A DNA stretch of 64,000 nucleotides from Amyelois transitella (GCF_032362555.1 NC_083519.1:3117501-3181500), one strand, 5' to 3'. Positions 52,707 through 64,000 are shown, counted from the first letter of the stretch. Made by a program: numbers and translations. Notes: generated by a model not told the origin, from the sequence alone.

Positions 52707-53966
52707 ACATGTGCTATACCTCAAGGGAGCGTATTAGGATGTATACTATTTATAATATATATTAATGACCTGCCAAAAATTTTTGATAAAGAAAATACAA
52801 CTAGTATTCTTTTTGCAGATGATCTGTCAATTTTGATTGGACATGATAATAATAGTAATATAGATATAAAATCAATAGTATTAGATAAACTTAATATAGC
52901 TGAAAAATGGCTTAGTGATCATAACCTGGAAATAAATTACAAAAAGACAAAGCTAATGCAATTTACATCTGTAAACAAAGCACCATTAGATACTTCTCTT
53001 ATTCAATATAATAAAACAGATATAGAAACAGTGAATACTTTTAATTTATTAGGCATACATATAGATTCTCATATTAACTGGAAAAGTCACATAGAAAATG
53101 TCAAAGCAAAATTAAGTAAATTTATATATGCACTATATCAAATAAAACATTGCACAAATCTTGAAACTGCACTATCGGCTTACTATGCGTATGCTTACTC
53201 CTGGCTAAAGTATGGGGTAATGCTATGGGGTAATAGCAGTAGCGCTCATGAAGTATTTATATTACAGAAAAAATGTGTTAGAATATTAGCAGAAATAAAA
53301 AATACTGAAAGCTGCAAACCATATTATAAAAAATTTGAATTACTAACACTACCTTCAATTTACATTCAGGATATATGTCAATTTGTACACAAAAATAAGC
53401 ATTTATTCACTCAAATAAAAGATACACATACATATCACACAAGAAATAAAAATAACTTATGCATTCAACCTGCAAGAATAAAAATGCTCCACCAAAGCCC
53501 ATTTCATATGGGAATAAAAATTTATAATAAACTACCAAATTTTATAAAAAATGAAAATAAATTAACTCACTTTAATAAAAAAATTAAGTCTATGCTTCTT
53601 CAAAACAATTTTTATTCTATAGATGAGTACCTTAATTTAAATAAGTAGGTAGTAGGATTATAATAGTTTTACATTGTAAACTTGAAAACATTAGAACATT
53701 ATAAATATTTACAATAATAATAAATAAGCACCTATTAACAGATAAATATAAATTGTGCAATACTAGGTTTAAACAATTCTAATTAGATTTAAAATTATAA
53801 TGTGATACTAAGTAGGTACCTTTATGTATAAGTTTGTATGTCTACTAATACATAAAAATGTTTGCAACACCCGAAAGGGTAAATATGAAGATCTGTTATA
53901 CATTATATTTAAGACCTTGTTGTACTCATATTATGCAAATAAAAGTTTGAATTTGAATTTGAATTT
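52707..53966 (+). mobile_element. 5'-truncated LINE, copy B
   Basis: Same LINE as at 42995-44506 but on the other strand and truncated at the IPQGSVLG block of the reverse transcriptase. The open frame runs to 53648 with the FADD motif. The shared 1.25 kb is nearly identical: I noticed one coding change (LPNF here, LPNS in copy A), one base change in the 3' UTR, and one fewer GAATTT repeat in the tail. It fills most of the interval between the two WDR61 genes. A short repeat of GCTATACCT sits at the 5' junction (52696-52721). No clear target-site duplication. Confidence 0.88.
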
Positions 53967-54215
53967 ATGACTTCTGAACGAATGCTGCTGACCTCAGCTG
54001 TTCACCTGTCAATGCTGTCATTGCGAGTCTGTCTGAACTGTCAGAGATGAAAAGTTGTTGTTTTGTTTGCTGATTTTACGAAACTTATATTAAAAATTTC
54101 TGACTTACATTATTTACGTTTAGAACTGTGTAACCTTAGACATTATATATTAAAACCTGTGTGTCTAACTTATTTGTAACTTTCGTACATACATTTCGTA
54201 TACATTCAAGTCAAT

Positions 54216-57200
54216 ATGCCTGCAGCATCTACGGTAAGTCAACGCTGTTGCAAAACTGTAAAAAACTTCATTTACCTCTATTAACTAGATATCTAAATTG
54301 CTTTTCAGCATTCAATACTTCTAAAAAAAGAAAATGTGCATGAAGATCCCATTTACAGCTGTAAATGGGCAAAAACGAACACAACTGGTGATTCCATGTA
54401 AGATTTCAAAACCTCTTTAAAGTTTTAATGAACTATATTAGCAACCTATCAAACTATATTAAGAGAAAATAAAATATACTAGAATCACGTCTGATCTTTC
54501 AGATAAAATAATATTTTTTGTGAATTAATTTTTAATGTACTATGTTACCAATGTTTACTTTTCAGGGGCAATTTGAAAGACTTTATAGTGACCGGAGGTT
54601 TGGATGGCTTAGTTAAAGTATGGCACTTTGAGAACAATAAGTTAGAACTTATGCACACTCTACAAGGACATGCCATGGCTGTTGTTTCAGTTGCGGCTAG
54701 TCCAGATGGACATAGTAAGATTTGCACATATATATTATGAATCCCTTGCAGGGTAGACAGAGCCAACAGTCTTTAAAAGGCTAAAAGGCCACATTCAGCT
54801 GTATGGCTTAACAATTTATTTGAGATTCATATTTCATATGAGTTGAGTTTTAATAAAACTCAAGAGAGAGTAAACTTGGGTTGCTACTGTAACAGTTTTA
54901 CTTAACAATTTTCTATCAACTCTTTTTCAGCTATAGCAAGTGCTTCCCAAGACTCATGTTTGATCATCTGGGACCTGTTATCAGGAAACAAAGTTCATGA
55001 GATAGAGACAGGGGCCACAGACGTGTGGTCTGTTGCCTTTTCTCCTGATGGCACTCAGGTTGTCTCTGGCAGCCATACAGGGAAGATTTTTATCTATGGA
55101 ATACAGAAGGGAACCGCAGATAGAATGTTGGATTCAAGAGGGAAATTCGCAATGAGTATTGCTTGGGTAAGAGCAGCTTTTTCGCTATTAAATAAATGAA
55201 TTGACTATGAAATCTTTTAAGAGAATCTTGAAGCATGTTTTTATGAAAACTTTATACTCAAATTAACTTGCTATTGTCTTCATTTGTAAATTATACAGCC
55301 AGATTTATCATCGTAGATATAAATAGTCTTCCAATTGGGTTTAAAATACATAGAATTTTGTGAATTTCGCATATATCTTACTTAACCAACATTGTGCAAC
55401 CATTTTAAAGTGAACCAAAATTCATAATATTTATTTAAGAAAGGGAAATTTAATTATATAAATATTCTTGCAATGAGGTAAATGTAAATAAATTTATCAC
55501 TTTTCTTTCCATGAATAAATAAGAAAGAATATAAAAGAAAACTTTTATTAATAATTTCTACTATGTTGTAATTTTATGCCCTCTCGATCGGGAAGACTTA
55601 CAAACTAAACAAAACACATTAATACCGCTCCAAAATTCATCTCACCTCTCATCGGTCTACTGGAAGAGATTTCTATTGAAATAATTATCACCTTTGGACT
55701 AGAATTACTGTATTTAATTCTCCTGTATATAATTTGTGTACATAAATAAAAATTTTGTTCTAGAGTCCAGACAATAAGTACATAGTAAGCGGTGCAGTGG
55801 ACGGTACCGTGTGCATATTCGACGTAGCTCAAGCCAAACTATTGCACACAATCGAAGCACATACCCATTCTGTTCGAAGTGTGGCTTTTTCGCCCAATTC
55901 TCAACTAATTGTGACCGCTTCGGAAGACGGGAAAGTGAAGATTTATAATGTGTAATTATTTGATTGTTTTTGTATTATTCCGAAACGTTGTATTATAATT
56001 TCCAGTACCATATAATTAAGTAAGTTCAGTTCGAAGCTAATAGGAAACGCGAATACTCCAAGAAAAGTCAGACTTAAAACAAAATCCACTTTAGAATAAA
56101 ACCATATTTTCCATGGATGTTGTAAATGGCGACTAACAGATATGAAACTTGGGATTCCTCTTGTTGGCGATGGGCTAGCAACCTGTCACTATTTAAATCT
56201 CAATTCCAACATGAAACCATACCTACAGCTGAAGGTAGCCAGTTGCAAGTAGCAAGGGAAATGGACGTGACTATGTGTTAAGAAAATAAGGATTAAGTTT
56301 TAAAAAGTAAGATATAAATAAATATATACGGGACAAATTACACTTACAAAGTTTCCCTCAAAGTAAGGTCGAAACTTCTATGACACCAACTCGATAATAC
56401 CTAAGATATGAATGGTTTTTTATATCTCCTTTGCATGTAGGTATAGTAAATGCTGTTTTTTCGCTCTGACTCAATATAGCTTTTGCTGAGACATTTTAGA
56501 ATACTCGGGCGAAAATATAGAACTACTGAACTAATGCCTTATGAAATCGAAAACATATTTTTTTAAACACAGAGCAAGTGCCAGCCTCCAGTCAACCCTT
56601 AACCATAAGACATGGGTATTCTCTGCTCTGTTCTCGCCGGATGGCAGTCGCGTAGCCGCAGCGGCCGCCGACGGGACCGTTCAAATCGCCAGTGTGGACA
56701 AGCTCAAAGTACTCCATACATTTCAAGAGCACACGGCCGCAGTAAGTCCTTTTTAGTAACTACAAGCTGTGCCCGCAACTTCGTCCGCGTGGAATAATAA
56801 TTTTGGGCATAATTCAAGCCCAAGGATGAATCATTTTCCCCGTTTTTTTCACATTTTCCATTATTTCGTTGCTCCTTATAGTTGCAGCGTGATGTTATAT
56901 AGCCTTAAATCTTCCTCTATAAATAATCTGTTCAACGCAATAAGAATTTTTCAATTCGAACAGAAGTCCTTAGATTAGCGCGTTCAAACAAACAAACTCT
57001 TCAGCTTTATCACTACATAGTATAAAACAAAGTCGCTATTTTAGTCTGTTTGTCTGTATGCTTAAATCTTTAAAATGACGCAACGGATGTTGATGCGGTT
57101 TTTTGTAACAGGTAGAGTGATTCAAGTGGAAGGTTTTTATGTATAATAACATTTATAATTTTGCACCCGTGCGAAGCCGGGGCAGGTCGCTAGTAATATT

Positions 57201-57895
57201 AATATAGATAGGTTATGTACTGAGTAAAATTAAATTATTTATCGCAATCGTTACTGATATTATAAATGTGAAAAGAAGTTTGTTTGTTACCTATACATAT
57301 ATTTAAGCCATCGAATCAAGTCGAATGAAACTAAGTAAAGGACTATAAGCAACTTTTTATAGTAATTCCTACGGGAACAAGAATTTTAGCGCGTTGGGAG
57401 CTGCGGGTCATCTTATAGTGTGTTGAAGGCGCATTTATTATGACAGTTCATAACGTTTCGTTGATAAGTGATTTTGTTCTGATAATAATTTAATATATAA
57501 ACGACATCTACCTATTTGACTCATATTTGCAGTGCCCGCGTAAAAAAAGCTTTCTATGTTCACTTCTGTTCCCGTGGGAATTTCGGAAAATCCTCTTTAG
57601 TGTACCTTTAGACTATATAAGGATACTCGTACATGTAGGTTACATGTCAAATTTCAAGTTTCTAGACCTCAGTCAGCTAGTCAGTCGGTTAGTCAATGTT
57701 TTGGTAAAATAACAGCAATACTTCAGTGGTTACATCTACAAACTATATTCTTCAAATCCAGCTCAAACTTATTAACCATTTTGTTTTTAGGTATGCAGTC
57801 TTCAGTTCAACACTACTGGCGATAAACTTATATCCGTATCTAAAGACAAGAGTTTAATTCTATATGAATGTCCCCTGCCTGTTAAAAAGAAATAA
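54216..57895 (+). CDS. WDR61 / SKI8-like, diverged paralogue 2
   Basis: Exons: 54216-54233, 54309-54397, 54566-54714, 54931-55166, 55764-55951, 56573-56741, 57791-57895; sum 954 nt, 317 aa. All introns fall at the same positions and phases as in paralogue 1, and exons 4 and 5 have exactly the same lengths (236 and 188 nt), so it is a tandem duplicate. The protein has drifted: VRVWDLD becomes VQIASVD, SGHASWV becomes NHKTWVF, YDCPL becomes YECPL plus a basic PVKKK tail. The [36 protein letters not shown] and [14 protein letters not shown] blocks are kept. No stops or broken splice sites were seen, so it is probably a functional gene with a changed surface rather than a pseudogene. Expression may be tissue-limited, but the sequence does not show that. 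Confidence 0.9.
54739..54830 (-). repeat. Fragment of the SINE-like repeat, WDR61 paralogue 2 intron 3
   Basis: Reverse-strand match to the 3' half of the family: ATCCCTTGCAGGGTAGACAG, CCAACAGTCTTTAAAAGG, then GCCACATTCAGCTGTATGGC. Confidence 0.6.
56108..56280 (+). repeat. Fragment of the SINE-like repeat, WDR61 paralogue 2 intron 5
   Basis: Contains TTTTCCATGGATGTTGTAAA, GGCGATGGGCTAGCAACCTG and CACTATTTAAATCTCAATTC, ending near GGACGTGACTATGTG; worn. Confidence 0.6.
56764..57195 (+). repeat. Interspersed repeat remnants in WDR61 paralogue 2 intron 6
   Basis: Starts AGCTGTGCCCGCAACTTCGT and ends GCGAAGCCGGGGCAGGTCGC, two hallmark end sequences of common insect non-autonomous repeats, probably two adjacent or nested remnants. 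The family was not identified further. A related worn stretch continues to about 57715. Confidence 0.5.
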
Positions 57896-58626
57896 AGTTA
57901 TTTAAATTATGTAAAATTTTATTGGATTGTCCTACTTTGCTTCGCTTGTCGACTTTTAAGAGGGGTAAAATGAGACGCCTTATTAACTGCGAATAGTTTA
58001 AATTTTGTGTGTGCAAGATATTCTATTGTAGTGGTATAGGTCGGTACTATAAAATTGGGATAATATCGGATAGTTATTGACCTGTCATTAAAAAAAAATT
58101 CTTTTTTTTTCAGAATATATTTGTTTTAACACAGATAAAAAAATATTTATTTAGTCTTCATTCATTTATATTGTACAGCTACGCCCTCTATCTGACTTTG
58201 GGGTAATGATGTATCTGTGGTCTCGTAGTTAGATGTCACCACAAGATGGGTTGTGAGGATATGTTGTAACACTTTCTAGTCTCTGTCTCACCTGTAAGGG
58301 ATATGGACGTGACACATGTGCATTTGTAGGAAACCTTCGTTACATAGGTACCTACATACTTACATATTAGATTTATTTTAAAAGAAGTACTATAGCAATA
58401 AAATTAATTTACTAACTCTACATATTTATTTATTTATTATAACTTTTTTGGTATTATACAATTAATCATTATGACTGTAAACTAAAACGAATTATATTAA
58501 AAAAAGATAATTTCAATTAAATTTACTAATCTACTAATATAAAACAGCACAAAATAAAAGAAAAACAAGTACCTATATATTTTTAATCAAAATGCATAGA
58601 ATATATTTATTTTCAAACTTGAATGC

Positions 58627-58820
58627 AAGGCTTCACTTATTGACGTTACATCACTGAAGTCTAATTATATCCACTACCGCTTTCAAAGCGCATGTGAAAA
58701 AGAAGCGGCGGAACAAACAACACTGCAGCAATTTCACCGGACGTCAATTTACAAAAATAGATCTCTTATATCTAAATCGTGGACGAATGCACATTGTTTA
58801 CATTAAAAAATATGAATGAA
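58627..58820 (+). repeat. Interspersed repeat, inverted partner of 62682-62876
   Basis: Shares CTTATTGACGT, AAAGCGCAT, CACTGCAGCA, TTTCACCGGACGTC and CTAAATCGTGGACGAATGCA with the reverse complement of 62682-62876, at roughly 80-85 percent identity by eye. The family was not identified. Confidence 0.75.
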
Positions 58821-60129
58821 TATAAAGCTATTGATTTCAATCCGAATATTTCGTCAAAATACTAATTATACCTGACTTTTTTAACTAATCGGGAAATCGG
58901 GAAACAATCGTGAGGAAACATGCATATAAAAATATACAGCTACTAAGTAGGTCGTCATTCTTTCATAGCAACATTGCGTTGTAGACAGAGCTAGCAGTCT
59001 TGAAAGTCTTATGTATAGGCCACGAGCGGCTTATTTATAGAATTATTCACTGATAGAATTAGAAGTAGGTCGTACTTACTAATAACATCTTCGTGTGTGC
59101 TTTTTTCCTTTTTCTTTGACGACCTATTAAATCAATAATAAAAAATATTTCAATTACAAATTGAGAACACACAAACAGCGAACAGAAAGCGTTTCATTCA
59201 CCACAGAGCGTTATATAATGGAGGTATTTATCAATAATATTTACATCGGTAGAGCAATTGGCATGGGCTTAATTTGCGGGAATTACGCGCGCCCCGCGGG
59301 AAATCTGCTTTGCATTCAATTTTCCGAGCACAGATAAAAAAGAAATCACTTCACCGCCGCCGCCTGGCAACGGCGATCCGTAGGGACAAACTGCGGGGTT
59401 CAGTAATGTTTTTTGAAAATTTGACATTCGTTCTTTCAGTTTACCACAGATAGGAGAGAATACTTTTGTTCAGGTAGGTACCTACCGTTAAAATGCTCAT
59501 TAAAAAACTATGGAAAATATCTTAGTTTTATATGTCATTTTGGTCATTAAAATATGTTTTTCTTGTAGTGTTTGTTGAGTTATAATGATGTTTGTTTTCA
59601 TGATTCTGCTGGAAAAAATATATATTTTTTATGAGCAAGCAGCGCCTATTCCTATTACAACGGTTTCTGTATACCTACATATTTTTGTTTAAATAATTAC
59701 TTTTGAATCTAATTAAAAATGATCGTGATTTTAACAAGTCTACTTTAACGCATAGTAGGTAGGTAGAGTACTTATATCCTATCTAAGACTTTGGCATATA
59801 TATAAATGCAAATTCATTGCCCAACTAATACACTTAACGATTGAGGCAGTTACAGTTCGGCCAGTGGCTAGTTAGTCAAAATTCTCTATAAACCAGTTGG
59901 CGTATAGGCACAGGTTGACAAGCATATTGTTGTACGGAGGTATCGCTTTCGTAATCACGACGGCCGGCGGCTACATTCAATGAGATGAAATCACTATGCG
60001 GCGCGATGAATAATTCAGGTGCGGTCCGATATACCCCCTCTCTCCCTATTGGACACTATGGTCATGTTCATGTATGAATCTGAGTGCTGAATTTTAAGGA
60101 ATTTTCAGTTCCAGATTGTACTCTGTAGG

Positions 60130-60199
60130 TGGATATTCTGTAAACGAATGTTAGCTGTGTGCTAGGGCACACAGCAAACATTTGTTTACAGAATATCCA
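60130..60199. repeat. Strong hairpin, 33-bp arms with a 4-base loop
   Basis: Arms 60130-60162 and 60167-60199 pair at 32 of 33 positions if one G-U pair is allowed, with loop TAGG. It begins TGGATATTCTGTAAAC and ends GTTTACAGAATATCCA. It could be a remnant of a foldback or MITE element, or a small-RNA hairpin; the short loop is less usual for a microRNA precursor. Confidence 0.85.
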
Positions 60200-60522
60200 G
60201 AATATAGAATATAACAGAATATATATCTAATATTAAAGAAAATCTCTTGAAATCCGGTCAGTTATTGCTGTGCTTATATTTTAGAGGCTAAATTCTAGTA
60301 GTTAAATAAATTTAACTCCTTTTTATTCTTATTGAGCAAGGACAGGTAATAATTGTATTATCTGTGATTTGTTTTTTTTTTGGAAGTGGAATGTAAATCC
60401 ACTTTAGAATTTTAACGGATCACAGAGGCTGTTAATAAAGTATAAATAAAAAATCAAATATAACAGTGAAATCAATAATTTAATAAGGTCTAGTGATAAT
60501 AAATTATTAGCCTCGGAATTAT

Positions 60523-61467
60523 CTAGTGGTGGTAGGAGACCGCGGGGGAGGAGAAGGTGACTTGAGCGAGGGGGGCGGCATAGGCGACCTTCGCTACTTT
60601 GGCGACGGGAGCGGCGTAGTGAACTTGAGCGGGAGCGTAGGCTACCTTGGCTACGGGAGCGGCGTAGTGGACTTGAGCAGGCGCGGCGTAGGCCACCTTG
60701 GCTACAGGAGCGGCGTAGTGTACTTGAGCGGGCGCGTAGGCGAGTTTAGCTACGGGAGCGGCGTAGGCGATTTTGGCTACCGGAGCGGCTACGAGTTTGG
60801 CGACGGGAGCGGGGTGGGGTTGTCCTTCGTAGCGGACGATGGCGTTGAATCCGTGTTCCTTGTCTGATGTGTATTCCACAATACGGTGGACTCCATCGGG
60901 TTGCACCAAGGAGTAGGATCCGTGGACGGCGTCTCCGGCGCGGCTTTCCTTCTGCTGCTTGATATCTCCGGTGTGGTCATCGTGGACGGAGTATTCGAAC
61001 TCGTAGTGGGCTGGTGCCTCGGGTTCGGCGTACACCACCTTGGCGAGGGGAGCCAGGGGGATGGCGGAGGCGGCGACGGCCAGGGAAAGGATGACGACGA
61101 ACTGGAAAAACAAGATAAACCTTGTTAGTAGTATAGAAGTAATGGATTTTCGGTGAATTTACTATTTAGAACATAATTCGTATCTTTGTTTTCTGAACAT
61201 TTTTTCTTTATTCCATAAGCCATGATGCAATTGAAATAAGAAATTATAATAGCACCAAATGCTGACGTTATCCTGAACTAATTCAATAAATAGCCAATGT
61301 CAGAATATAAATAAATACTACTCGTATGTACTATTAATTATTTTATAAAAAGGAAATGTACTGAAATGTAATTGTTCGATAATTTTAATTGAAGAAAACA
61401 TATAATAAAATATCCTCAGATAAAATAATAATTAATCTTTTCTAAATGCACTTACTTTAGCGGCCAT
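60523..61467 (-). CDS. RR-2 cuticle protein
   Basis: Structural cuticle protein that binds chitin and is secreted by epidermis. Exon 1 (61456-61467) encodes MAAK; exon 2 is at 61101-60523; 196 aa. A tiny first exon of this kind is the usual structure of insect cuticle genes. Signal peptide residues 1-17 (MAAKFVVILSLAVAASA), cleaved before IPLAP. The Rebers-Riddiford RR-2 core (about 37-98) has ESRAGDAVHGSYSLVQPDG, RIVEYTSD and GFNAIVR. The rest is Ala/Pro/Val-rich, with six APVAK motifs alternating with AQVHY, typical of hard-cuticle RR-2 proteins. The ATG at 61113 within exon 2's frame lacks a proper signal-peptide start and is the intron side of a TTTTTCCAG acceptor, so the spliced start is preferred. 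Confidence 0.94.
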
Positions 61468-61522
61468 TGTTGTTGTTTTGCTCGTTGAAGCTCGACTATA
61501 TCACTGCAATGCACCAGTTCAC

Positions 61523-61530
61523 TTTTTATA
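61523..61530 (-). promoter_or_regulatory. TATA box of the cuticle gene
   Basis: TATAAAAA on the minus strand, 56 bp before the start codon at 61467. This fits a short 5' UTR and the TATA-driven promoters common for cuticle genes. Confidence 0.65.
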
Positions 61531-61857
61531 CATGATATTTCGCCTACAGGCCTTTGGGCACAGTTGACCGTACACTAATTAAGGCTCACAATTGATTGAG
61601 AGGTGAAGGTCAGTGAGCTAAGGTCGATATGTTGATGGATATGCAGGAGATTAGCACCTGGTTGATATGGCAATGGACAGACGACGTTATCATTGGAATA
61701 TTCAATAGATTGCGAAATAAAGAAAGCCCTAAGGGCACACTCGGTGAGTAACAAAGTTACAATGTCTGTGATCGATTCAACTAATAAGTGTAATTGTTTA
61801 TAATTTTTCAGACACAAATAATTTGTCTTACCTAATACATACATACATATAATCACG

Positions 61858-62124
61858 TGTGCCGTGTGGTTCCCGGCACCAATACAAAAAAGAATAGGAC
61901 CACACCATCTCTTTCTCATGGATGTCGTAAAAGGCGACTTAGGGATAGGCTTACAAACTTGGGATTCTTTTTTAGACGATGGGCTGGCAACCTGTCACTA
62001 TTTGAATCTCAATTCTATCATTAAGCCAAATAGCAGAACGTGGCCATTCAGTCTTTTCAAGACTGTTGGCTCTGTCTACCTCTGTCAAGGGATATAGACG
62101 TGATGATATGTATGTATGTATGTA
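61858..62124 (+). repeat. SINE-like repeat, near-complete copy
   Basis: Starts GTGCCGTGTGGTTCCCGGCA, contains GTCGTAAAAGGCGACTTAGG, and ends with a (TATG)n run at about 62106-62124. It is the best preserved copy in the window and a useful reference for the others. Confidence 0.75.
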
Positions 62125-62332
62125 TATAATCACGTCGATTACCCTCACGGGGTCGACAGAGCTAACAATCTCAAAAAGACCAATAGGCCAAATTCAGTTG
62201 TTTGGCCCTACGACAGAATTGAGATTCAAATAGTGACAGGTTGCCAGGCCATCGCCTATAAGGAGAATCCTAAGTTTATAAGTATTTCCCATAATCGCCA
62301 TTTACGACTTCCATGGGAAAGAGATGGAGAGG
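62125..62332 (-). repeat. SINE-like repeat, inverted copy abutting the previous one
   Basis: Reverse-strand copy joined tail to tail with the copy at 61858-62124. It runs from TATAATCACGTCG through GGGGTCGACAGAGCTAACA and ATTGAGATTCAAATAGTGAC to CCATGGGAAAGAGATGG. Confidence 0.7.
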
Positions 62333-62681
62333 ATAGATATTTTTGTCCATATCTGATAAAGAAAAAGCTTAAATGTGATATTTAGTTTTGGAAAAAAAAG
62401 GTTTAAAAAAAAAAGATAATAATGATTTGTATAGATAATAGGTATGTTATAGTTTTTATGCGATGCTCTCCCGTTTGATCACTGTAAACTTGCAAGGTCA
62501 CTTAATCTAAAATGGACTATTTACTCGACTTAAAAAAAGAATGATATACACGTTAAAATTTACCGTTTGACCATTGACGTACTAAGTATGCAAATGATAG
62601 TAAATAATTATAGTTGACAGATAATCGTTTTCTTTGGATCCATCGATTGATGAAATATTCGTATTGAAATCATTAGTTTTA

Positions 62682-62876
62682 CATTCATTCATGTTTTTTA
62701 ATGTAGACAATGTGCATTCGTCCACGATTTAGTTTTAAGAGATCTATATTTGTAAATGGACGTCCGGTGAAAATGCTGCAGTGTAATTTGTACCGCCGTT
62801 TCTTCTACAGATGCGCTTTGGAAGCGGTAATAGTTATAATTAGATTTAAGTGAAGTGACGTCAATAAGTGTTCGTA
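62682..62876 (-). repeat. Interspersed repeat, inverted partner of 58627-58820
   Basis: Reverse complement matches 58627-58820 over about 190 bp. The pair brackets the cuticle gene at a distance of about 3.9 kb. Confidence 0.75.
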
Positions 62877-64000
62877 CCTAGTATCTAATTTAAAAAAAAT
62901 CAATTCTAAGTATTGCATCATTATTCTCACAATCGATTCAAAACACCACTGCAAATTTTCTTCCTGTGGTTCATAACAATACATAATAATTATTAAATTT
63001 GTAAGTACCTTGCTTTTACATAGGAATTCGGAATTGCACTCGTTATATAATAGCCGCCGGAAATACCAAGCGAATGCATTAACTTGACCTTCCACACCTT
63101 GGAGATATTTCTCCATATGCAACAATTAATACGATGGAATCAGTTTATAAAAAAACCGGATTTTAATTTGTAAACTGTAATATGTAACTGGTTGTAATCT
63201 CAGAAAATTATAAAATGAAGACTGAGCGGCTTACAGTTTTTTAGGTGTTCGTTTTTTTTTACATTTAAGTAGTATGTAAGTTAAGATATATTTCTAAAGT
63301 GAATTTAATAAAAATGGAAGGTTAGCGATTAGTTAGAATCACTTCTTATTAAAAAACCTTTCTCATGTTCACTGTGAGGCACTTGTACATTATTGATTTA
63401 AAGTGGCTTCAAATAATATAAATTTGATTTTACGCAAATAAGAATATTAACATTATTATTAATGTATTCCTTTTAAATTTTGGCTTTATGTCTATTCTCA
63501 TAAAATAAAATAAAAATGTTAAAGATAATATATTGTAGATACAACTATCCAAATCTTTATGGCTCTCTTATGAGTCTGTAAGTTATAGATAATAAATACG
63601 TTATAAAACAGCGTGGGGGGGCCGCGGCGACTTTACTTTTTACTTTGGTAGTAATTTGGCAGGAAAAAGTGGTCGACCGAGGCCTTGACCGACTTCGCCT
63701 AGGCGGGGTTCTGTTAATACGAGTAGCACGCGCCAGATAAACTGATTGATGGGAGTAAGACAAGATACCGAAGTCATTACCTTCTCATTGTTAGAGAAAT
63801 GTATTACTTATGCTAAGTTCGCTGAACAGGTCCATTTGTCTCGTGACCTGGCTGGCTTTATTTGACAAGCATGTCGACATGTGTGACTTTAATAAATTGT
63901 ACAAGTTGATAAATCAATTTGGATATTGTTTAAATATTACAATATGTAAGATATATTTTGATATATTGTGTGAAAGAACAAACCCCCTTTCGGTGTTCGT

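Larger units (their letters stand above)
57896..60522. other. Intergenic, AT-rich, no gene recognised
   Basis: Between WDR61 paralogue 2 and the cuticle gene. It holds SINE-like fragments at about 58270-58322 (+) and 58975-59062 (-), a repeat at 58627-58820 that recurs inverted at 62682-62876, a GC-rich patch at about 59270-59400, a TATA-like run at about 59796-59806 with no good start codon after it, and the hairpin at 60130-60199. Open frames are short and uninformative. Confidence 0.6.
61531..64000. other. Upstream flank of the cuticle gene, no further gene recognised
   Basis: Contains two SINE-like copies (61858-62332), the inverted repeat copy at 62682-62876 and a short GC-rich patch at about 63610-63720. 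The remainder is AT-rich, and its open frames show no recognisable protein. Confidence 0.6.

Noticed and set aside
59790-60060. A possible promoter and first exon (TATA-like run followed by short ATG frames)
   Set aside because: No signal peptide or conserved start follows, frames close quickly, and no matching downstream exon was seen.
60526-60867. Glycine-rich plus-strand frame over the cuticle gene
   Set aside because: Shadow of the Ala/Pro/Val repeats of the RR-2 cuticle protein on the opposite strand.
62805-63125. A 106-codon minus-strand frame
   Set aside because: It overlaps the interspersed repeat at 62682-62876 and otherwise covers AT-rich sequence with no recognisable domain.

Overview
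This is a eukaryotic nuclear window, almost certainly from a moth or butterfly. The evidence is intron-split insect genes, an RR-2 cuticle protein, Lepidoptera-style short interspersed repeats with TATG tails, a Ty3/Gypsy retrotransposon end and young LINE fragments. I made all calls by reading the sequence and ran no searches. Layout from left to right. (1) 1-1705: the last part of a Ty3/Gypsy LTR retrotransposon (end of integrase, then a full-length LTR of about 922 bp). It sits three bases inside intron 2 of a copy of RBM22. (2) 1706-47978: a head-to-tail tandem array of a unit of about 4.38 kb. Every unit carries one complete seven-exon RBM22 gene (a spliceosome component) on the minus strand plus a spacer of about 2.1 kb. 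Ten complete genes are visible, with the first two exons of an eleventh at the left edge. All ten have intact exons and splice sites. Nine seem to encode the same 409-residue protein and the tenth differs by one residue. Small indels and single-base variants are shuffled between units, which argues for real units exchanging sequence rather than one unit copied by an assembler. (3) 47235-57895: RBM22 copy 10 is head-to-head with a WDR61/SKI8 gene (7 exons, 330 aa). A second, clearly diverged WDR61 paralogue (7 exons, 317 aa) follows with the same intron positions and phases. A 5'-truncated LINE nearly identical to one inside array unit 10 lies between them. (4) 57896-64000: mostly non-coding, with one RR-2 cuticle protein gene on the minus strand (60523-61467), several repeat remnants and a strong 33-bp-arm hairpin. 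RBM22 acts in the catalytic spliceosome. WDR61 acts in the Ski mRNA-decay and PAF1 transcription complexes. Their pairing is probably a shared housekeeping promoter region, which the array has amplified on the RBM22 side only. The most notable feature is the at-least-tenfold amplification of an intact core splicing-factor gene, with its own promoter region and a conserved GC-AG intron in every copy.
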